10,515 nt of DNA from SZAS-103 sp043747745 (GTDB lineage Bacteria > Pseudomonadota > Gammaproteobacteria > Xanthomonadales > Xanthomonadaceae), in NCBI GenBank assembly GCA_043747745.1, contig JAYTOP010000091.1, positions 1 through 10,515 of the forward strand. Direction: 5' to 3'. The translations under genes were made by a program, and so were the position numbers. Positions 7,156 through 10,515 of the stretch are shown here, piece by piece. Every line of letters starts with the position of its first letter. Position 1 is the first letter of the stretch. The notes under the pieces are model-generated. The model ran no database searches. It was not told the origin of the DNA and saw only the letters and a program-made list of their open reading frames with translations.

Positions 7156-8120
7156 TGCGCGGCTCCCTTGCCGCTCGCGCGGTCGTCGTCGCCGGTCAGG
7201 CGCACGAACAGTTCTTCCAGCCGGTTCGACTTGGTGCGCATCGAAAGCACCCGGATGCCCGCATCGCCGAGCGCGGCAAACACGCGGTTGAGGTCCATTG
7301 CGCGCGGCATGTCGAGGTCGATGGTGTGGTCGTCGGTCGCGTGCAGTGTGGTGCCCTCGATCTGCGGCAGCGCTGCCGGCAGCTGGCCGTCGATATCGAA
7401 CAGGAAACCCTCGACATCGAGCTTGGCGAGCAGCGCCTTCATCGGACCCTGCTCGATGATCTGCCCGCGATTGATGATCGCGACGTTGCGGCACAGGCTT
7501 TCGGCCTCCTCAAGGTAATGCGTGGTGAGGATGACCGTGGTGCCGGCGGCATTCACTTCCTTGAGTGTCTTCCACATGCCACGGCGGATCTCGATGTCGA
7601 CGCCCGCGGTCGGCTCGTCGAGGATCAGCAGGCGCGGCCTGGTCATCATCGCGCGGGCGATCATCAGCCTGCGCTTCATGCCGCCGGACAAGGTGCGCGA
7701 CATCGTCTGCGCCTTGTCCCACAGCTGCGCGCGCTTGAGTTCTTCCTCGGCCCGGACGATGGCCTCGTGGCGCGGCACGCCGTAGAAGCCCGCGTAGTTC
7801 ACCAGGATGTCGAAGGGCTTCTCGAAGAAATTGAAATTCATTTCCTGCGGCACCAACCCGATCTGGCGCATGGCCTCGCTGCGGTGCGCCTGCAGGTCGA
7901 TGCCGAACACATGCACCGAGCCGGCGGTCGCGTTGACCAGCGAGCTGACGATGCCGATCAGGGTGGACTTGCCGGCGCCGTTCGGACCGAGCAGGGCGAA
8001 GAAATCGCCGGGTTCGACGGTGAGCGAAATGCCCTTGAGCGCCTCGACGCCGGTGGCGTAGACCTTGAGGAGATTGGCGACCTGCAGCGCGGGCTGATGG
8101 TGTTCGGAAGGGTCGGTCAT
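7152..8120 (-). CDS. yadG: ABC transporter ATP-binding protein, YadG-like
   Basis: This 322-residue ATPase has all nucleotide-binding motifs: Walker A GPNGAGKS (45-52), Q-loop Gln92 in LVPQEMNFN, signature LSGGMKRR (144-151), Walker B LLILDEP (164-170) and switch His201 in TTHYLEEAE. The C-terminal region, with the block RVLSMRTKSNRLEELFVRL, is the extension characteristic of YadG/DrrA-type exporters. It should energise the coupled YadH permease. I chose the ATG at 8120; another ATG two codons upstream (8126) is equally possible, and neither has a strong ribosome site. It is divergent from the reductase gene with about 100 bases between. Confidence 0.94.
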   Translation of the reverse strand: MTDPSEHHQPALQVANLLKVYATGVEALKGISLTVEPGDFFALLGPNGAGKSTLIGIVSSLVNATAGSVHVFGIDLQAHRSEAMRQIGLVPQEMNFNFFEKPFDILVNYAGFYGVPRHEAIVRAEEELKRAQLWDKAQTMSRTLSGGMKRRLMIARAMMTRPRLLILDEPTAGVDIEIRRGMWKTLKEVNAAGTTVILTTHYLEEAESLCRNVAIINRGQIIEQGPMKALLAKLDVEGFLFDIDGQLPAALPQIEGTTLHATDDHTIDLDMPRAMDLNRVFAALGDAGIRVLSMRTKSNRLEELFVRLTGDDDRASGKGAAQ

Positions 8121-8220
8121 GGGCATCCAGGACGCGCGGGTGAAGCAAAGACCGCGCAAGGCCGTTAGTATATCGGGCCGGCCGCGCCGACCGCGGCACC
8201 GTTACGCAGAGGGTCGTTTC
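8121..8220. promoter_or_regulatory. yadG-fpr divergent promoter region
   Basis: The only A/T-rich stretch in this G/C-rich spacer is TTAGTATATC (8165-8174). It gives TATACT on the minus strand (8172-8167) as a good -10 candidate for yadG, and TAGTAT (8166-8171) as a weaker one for the reductase gene. No matching -35 is obvious in either direction. The site AGAGGG (8208-8213) sits 7 bases before the TTG start of the reductase gene. Confidence 0.4.
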
Positions 8221-8970
8221 TTGGCTGTCCATTTCCCATTGAAGCTGGTATCGAGCCGCATGGTCGCCCCGACCGTGCGCCATCTGGCGTTCACGCGCGA
8301 CGACGGGCTGCCGCTGGATTTCATCCCGGGCCAGTTCGTGCAGGTGCATTTCCACTACGAGGATGGCACCGCGACCAAGCGCAGTTATTCGCTCGCGACG
8401 ATCCATGACCACGCGCTTGGTCCTGGGGAAACCGTGGAGATCGCGGTGAGCTACGTCGCTGGCGGCGCAGCGACGAAGCTGTTCGAGGCGCTGGACGAAG
8501 GCGGCCAGATCGAGGCGAGCGGCCCATATGGGCGTTTTTGCCTGATGCCGGCCGACGCGAACAAGCGCTACCTGCTGATCGGCACCGGCACCGGCGTCAC
8601 CCCGTATCGCGCGATGCTGTCGTCGATCGAGCGGCAGATGGCCGCGCGCAATATCGAGGTCGTACTGCTGTTCGGTGCGCGCAGGCCCGAGGAATTGATC
8701 TACGCCGAAGATTTCCAGGCATTCGCGGCGAAGCATCCGGGCTTCCGCTTCGTACCGTGCTTCTCGCGCGAATTGCCGGCCGACCCTCATCCCGATGTGC
8801 GCAAGGGTTACGTGCAGGACGCACTGGCCGAATTCGCGCCAGACCCTGCGACCGACATCGCCTATCTGTGCGGCAATCCGCTGATGGTCGATACGTGTTT
8901 CGAAGCGCTGAAAGGATATGGGCTACCGGTGCCAGCAATTCGCCGCGAGAAATACGTCAGTAGCAAATGA
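8221..8970 (+). CDS. fpr: Ferredoxin-NADP(+) reductase, FAD-dependent
   Basis: This 249-residue flavoprotein starts at a TTG preceded at 7 bases by AGAGGG. The frame is open further upstream but has no better start, and residue numbering from the TTG fits the family. The FAD-binding barrel is at the N terminus with RSYSLA (54-59) and SGPYGRF (100-106). The NADP-binding half has IGTGTGVTP (120-128), FGARRPEELIY (151-161) and CGNPLMVD (217-224), and the protein ends REKYVSSK. It should transfer electrons between NADPH and ferredoxin or flavodoxin in the cytoplasm, with roles in Fe-S assembly and oxidative stress in relatives. A related FAD/NAD(P) oxidoreductase with another partner cannot be excluded. 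It is the last chromosomal gene before the mobile-element remnants. Confidence 0.85.
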   Translation: MAVHFPLKLVSSRMVAPTVRHLAFTRDDGLPLDFIPGQFVQVHFHYEDGTATKRSYSLATIHDHALGPGETVEIAVSYVAGGAATKLFEALDEGGQIEASGPYGRFCLMPADANKRYLLIGTGTGVTPYRAMLSSIERQMAARNIEVVLLFGARRPEELIYAEDFQAFAAKHPGFRFVPCFSRELPADPHPDVRKGYVQDALAEFAPDPATDIAYLCGNPLMVDTCFEALKGYGLPVPAIRREKYVSSK

Positions 8971-9025
8971 CGCGAACGGCGGATGCTGACTGTCGAAAGG
9001 CAAGCGTGGCATTGGCGTCCAGGAC

Positions 9026-9086
9026 AAACAAAGGGGCCAGGGTAAATATGCGATTGAAACGTTAATTTACTCTGGCCCCTTTGTTT
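9026..9086. repeat. Long palindrome, 22-bp arms, GGGGCCAG(A/G)GTAAAT type
   Basis: Arms at 9026-9047 and 9065-9086 pair at 21 of 22 positions around a 17-base loop. The core reads AAAGGGGCCAGGGTAAAT on the left and its near-inverse on the right. It lies 55 bases past the reductase stop and, read on the plus strand, ends in TTTGTTTT, so it could terminate that transcript. The GGGG(T/C)CAG(A/G)GTAAAT type recurs at the flanks of REP-associated Y1 transposase (RAYT) genes in many proteobacteria (general knowledge). No such transposase is in the window, so a REP-like origin is an inference. Confidence 0.8.
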
Positions 9087-9146
9087 TGGATCCATCCCGC
9101 AACGCAGATCGATCGGCGTCGCCGCAATCCACCACTGCCTCGGCAT
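9087..9146 (-). pseudogene. tnpB: Truncated IS66-type tnpB (first 20 codons)
   Basis: An ATG overlapping the tnpA stop as TGATG (9148-9144) opens a frame reading MPRQWWIAATPIDLRCGMDP. The WIAATPIDLRCGMD segment matches the N-terminal signature of IS66 Orf2/TnpB (the usual form is W-L-A-x-x-x-T-D-M-R-x-G-x-D). Similarity then stops where the 9026-9086 palindrome begins. The remaining roughly 95 codons of tnpB and all of tnpC are absent. Confidence 0.75.
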
Positions 9147-9409
9147 CAGCATCCGGCAAGGCTCCGCAACGCCGACTGCCACGCTGCATCCGAATCCGGC
9201 GGTATCTGCACCGCAATCCATTCCATCTCATCGAACGCTGCCTGCACACACAACCCCGCCGAACCGCCACGCAACCGCCGCTCCCACCGGTACAGGGTCG
9301 AACGGCTCAGGCCGTGCCAGAGGCAATACATCTCGCGCGACATGCCGCTCGCAGCCAACCGCTTCAAGTGGTCACGCCACAACCGATACCGTTTCCTACG
9401 ACTCGCCAC
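9146..9409 (-). CDS. tnpA: IS66-type accessory protein TnpA
   Basis: An 87-residue basic protein with a helix-turn-helix: SRRKRYRLWRDHLKRLAASG, then MSREMYCLWHGLSRSTLYRW at about 23-42. This matches the typical IS66 TnpA pattern (a W-R-x-H/L helix followed by a GLSRSTLYRWERRL recognition helix). The GTG start at 9409 has AGGAG 8 bases upstream. The C-terminal part (WIAVQIPPDSDAAWQSAL) is ordinary for the family. The stop overlaps the tnpB start by one base. It appears intact, but without TnpB and TnpC it cannot move the element by itself. Its exact role in IS66 transposition is accessory and not well defined. Confidence 0.8.
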   Translation of the reverse strand: MASRRKRYRLWRDHLKRLAASGMSREMYCLWHGLSRSTLYRWERRLRGGSAGLCVQAAFDEMEWIAVQIPPDSDAAWQSALRSLAGC

Positions 9410-9490
9410 AGAATCACTCCTGATTGCTTCTCAGGCGCGAGACTTACGGCCAATCGGAATTCGGGGAAGGTGGGGTGGGCGGACGCTTAC

Positions 9491-9695
9491 CCGCGATCAC
9501 GGCGCGAGCGCATTGGAAGCGGCCTGCGCGCGCGCGATGGCGCTGGAGTCGATCGGCTATGAAAACGTGCGACGCCTGCTGCTGGTCGGTCAGGTGCAGG
9601 TGCCGCTGCCGTTGCCTGCGGTCACCCACGAGCATGTGCGCGGTGGCGACTATTACGGCGCTTCGTGCGCCACGCAGGTCGCCCATGCTGCATGA
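9491..9695 (+). pseudogene. istA: 3' fragment of IS21-family transposase istA
   Basis: From 9491 the frame reads RDHGASALEAACARAMALES, then IGYENVRRLLLVG and THEHVRGGDYYG, ending with TGA at 9695. These are the C-terminal signatures of IstA (the EAAC.RA helix and the HE.(V/I)RG..YY motif). The first 80% or so of the protein, with the helix-turn-helix and DDE catalytic domain, is missing. The break coincides exactly with the outer end of the IS66-type element at 9490, so that insertion interrupted the gene. It overlaps istB by 11 bases, as is usual in IS21 elements. Confidence 0.85.
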
Positions 9696-10422
9696 GCCGC
9701 TGCATCAACAACTCGTGCGCCTGGGGTTGCGCGGTGCCGCCGACGCCCTGGCACGCCTGGCGTGCGACGAAGCGGTCATCGACGCGCTCGCCCTGCTGCT
9801 CGAAGCCGAATGCCTGCATCGCGACAGCCTCGCCCAGACCCGCCGGCTCAAGCTCGCCAAACTCGGCCAGAGCGCGCACCCGGCCGATGTCGACATCCGG
9901 ACCCCACGCGGCCTGGGCAAGACCCGCTGGCAGCAGTTGCTCAGCCTGAACTGGTTCCGGCAGCACCAGCACGTTCTTCTGGTCGGGCCCACCGGAATCG
10001 GCAAGAGTTATCTGGCCTGTGCGCTGGCCAAGGCAGTGATCGAGCAGAAGAAGTCGGTACGTTACCTGCGCCTGCCGCGTCTGGGCGAGGAACTTGCCTT
10101 GCTGCAGGCCCAGGGCCGAATCAGTGCGTGGCTCAAGGCACTCGCCCGCATCGACCTGCTGATCCTCGACGACTTCGGCCTGGTGCCGATGAGCCCCAGC
10201 CATCAACCGCTGCTGCTCGAACTGCTCGAAGACCGCCAGCAGCGCGGCAGCGTGCTGGTCACCAGCCAGGTGCCGATCAACCTCTGGCACGGCCAGGTCC
10301 AGGATCCGACCCTCGCCGAGGCCATCCTCGATCGCCTCGTCCACAATGCCGAAACGATCGAACTGACCGGCGAGTCGATGCGCAAGAACAACCAGCGCCC
10401 ACCCATCCAAGAGGACACCTGA
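9685..10422 (+). CDS. istB: IS21-family helper ATPase IstB
   Basis: This 245-residue protein has an N-terminal four-helix domain (HEPLHQQLVRLGLRGAADAL onward), the linker LDIR-like block DVDIRTPRGL, and a AAA+ ATPase core. Walker A GPTGIGKS is at 101-108, Walker B LLILDDFG at 158-165, and the sensor stretch SVLVTSQ at 189-195; the end is NAETIELTGESMRK. IstB proteins assemble on DNA and stimulate IstA for target choice and strand transfer. The ATG at 9685 lies 11 bases before the istA stop, the normal overlapping arrangement. The gene appears complete, but its istA partner is broken here, so it would need one from another copy. Confidence 0.95.
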   Translation: MLHEPLHQQLVRLGLRGAADALARLACDEAVIDALALLLEAECLHRDSLAQTRRLKLAKLGQSAHPADVDIRTPRGLGKTRWQQLLSLNWFRQHQHVLLVGPTGIGKSYLACALAKAVIEQKKSVRYLRLPRLGEELALLQAQGRISAWLKALARIDLLILDDFGLVPMSPSHQPLLLELLEDRQQRGSVLVTSQVPINLWHGQVQDPTLAEAILDRLVHNAETIELTGESMRKNNQRPPIQEDT

Positions 10423-10444
10423 TTAGCGCTGAAGTTAAGCCAGA

Positions 10445-10502
10445 GTCGCAGCCTATGCGACCGGATTGACGGACGCTGCGACCTCCATTGCACGAGGTCG
10501 CA
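10445..10502. repeat. TGCGAC repeats at the IS21 right end
   Basis: Two hairpin-like pairs share the same hexamer. GTCGCA (10445-10450) pairs with TGCGAC (10456-10461), and TGCGACCT (10477-10484) with AGGTCGCA (10495-10502). IS21-family ends carry several copies of a transposase-binding repeat, so these are probably IstA sites. Positions 10503-10515 would then be flanking DNA; nothing is recognised there. Confidence 0.6.
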
Positions 10503-10515
10503 TCCATGCCCATGA

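Larger units (their letters stand above)
9087..9490 (-). mobile_element. Truncated IS66-family element (tnpA end)
   Basis: The outer end begins at 9490, reading GTAAGCGTCCGCCCACC on the minus strand; IS66-family elements start with GTAAGCG. It is followed inward by a gene-free 80 bases, tnpA and the first 20 codons of tnpB, which is the normal IS66 order. The element breaks off at about 9087 against the palindrome. The insertion lies inside istA, whose frame resumes at 9491. The opposite end and the 8-bp target duplication (which would be CCGCGATC) are not in the window. Confidence 0.75.
9491..10502 (+). mobile_element. IS21-family element, right-hand part
   Basis: The istA 3' end, a complete istB and a repeat-rich right end make up the downstream half of an IS21-family element. 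The proposed right terminus is CGAGGTCGCA (10493-10502), because IS21 elements end in CA and carry repeated sites there; its complement would start the left end as TGCGACCTCG, and no such copy is seen to the left in this window. The right limit is an inference. Confidence 0.65.

Noticed and set aside
7155..8168. Plus-strand 337-codon frame opposite yadG
   Set aside because: The minus strand has every ABC ATPase motif; the opposite frame is long only because of codon bias.
7510..8790. Minus-strand 426-codon frame crossing the yadG-fpr spacer
   Set aside because: It is antisense to the reductase gene and out of frame within yadG, with no recognisable domain.
8862..9221. Minus-strand 119-codon frame containing the tnpB start
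   Set aside because: Only the 20 codons from 9146 to 9087 resemble TnpB; the rest runs through the palindrome and antisense to the reductase gene.
9081..9695. One continuous plus-strand gene leading into istB
   Set aside because: Only its last 68 codons are IstA; the earlier part is antisense to tnpA and the IS66-type end, so the frame is a chance fusion.

Overview
The window looks like chromosome from a high-GC gammaproteobacterium, most likely Xanthomonadales. The grounds are the strong G/C bias at third codon positions, a YadG/YadH ABC pair and an HrpB helicase of the gammaproteobacterial type, and heptanucleotide GGGGAAC tracts of a kind common in Xanthomonadaceae intergenic DNA. The lineage is an inference; no rRNA or other marker is present.

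Layout. Positions 1-1223 (minus) hold the N-terminal part of a secreted, YadA-head-repeat protein that runs off the left edge. Positions 1224-1727 have no gene I can support. They carry several hairpins and, at 1532-1597, a second, orphan copy of the last 22 codons of hrpB. hrpB (1728-4316, minus) has two dispersed palindromic repeats read through in frame. It is divergent from tatD (4460-5251, plus) across a spacer framed by inverted GGGGAAC heptamer tracts. A DUF2167 membrane protein (5260-6258, minus) converges on tatD. Upstream of it on the same strand is the translationally coupled ABC exporter pair yadG-yadH (8120 down to 6349). A ferredoxin-NADP reductase (8221-8970, plus, TTG start) diverges from yadG.

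The right end, from about 9026, is a mobile-element graveyard. It holds a 22-bp-arm palindrome, a truncated IS66-type end (start of tnpB, complete tnpA, terminal GTAAGCG), then the 3' end of istA and an intact istB of an IS21-family element, with its probable right end at 10502. The IS66-type end interrupts istA, so the elements are nested; the other halves are missing here.

How the genes relate. The chromosomal genes look like ordinary housekeeping or envelope functions: nucleic-acid helicase, TatD exonuclease, ABC export and flavin redox. Only yadG-yadH forms a clear operon, possibly continuing into the DUF2167 gene. I did not find a convincing undescribed multi-gene system. The main points of interest are structural: the duplicated hrpB tail, the repeats inside hrpB, the nested and truncated insertion sequences, and the edge-crossing repeat adhesin.
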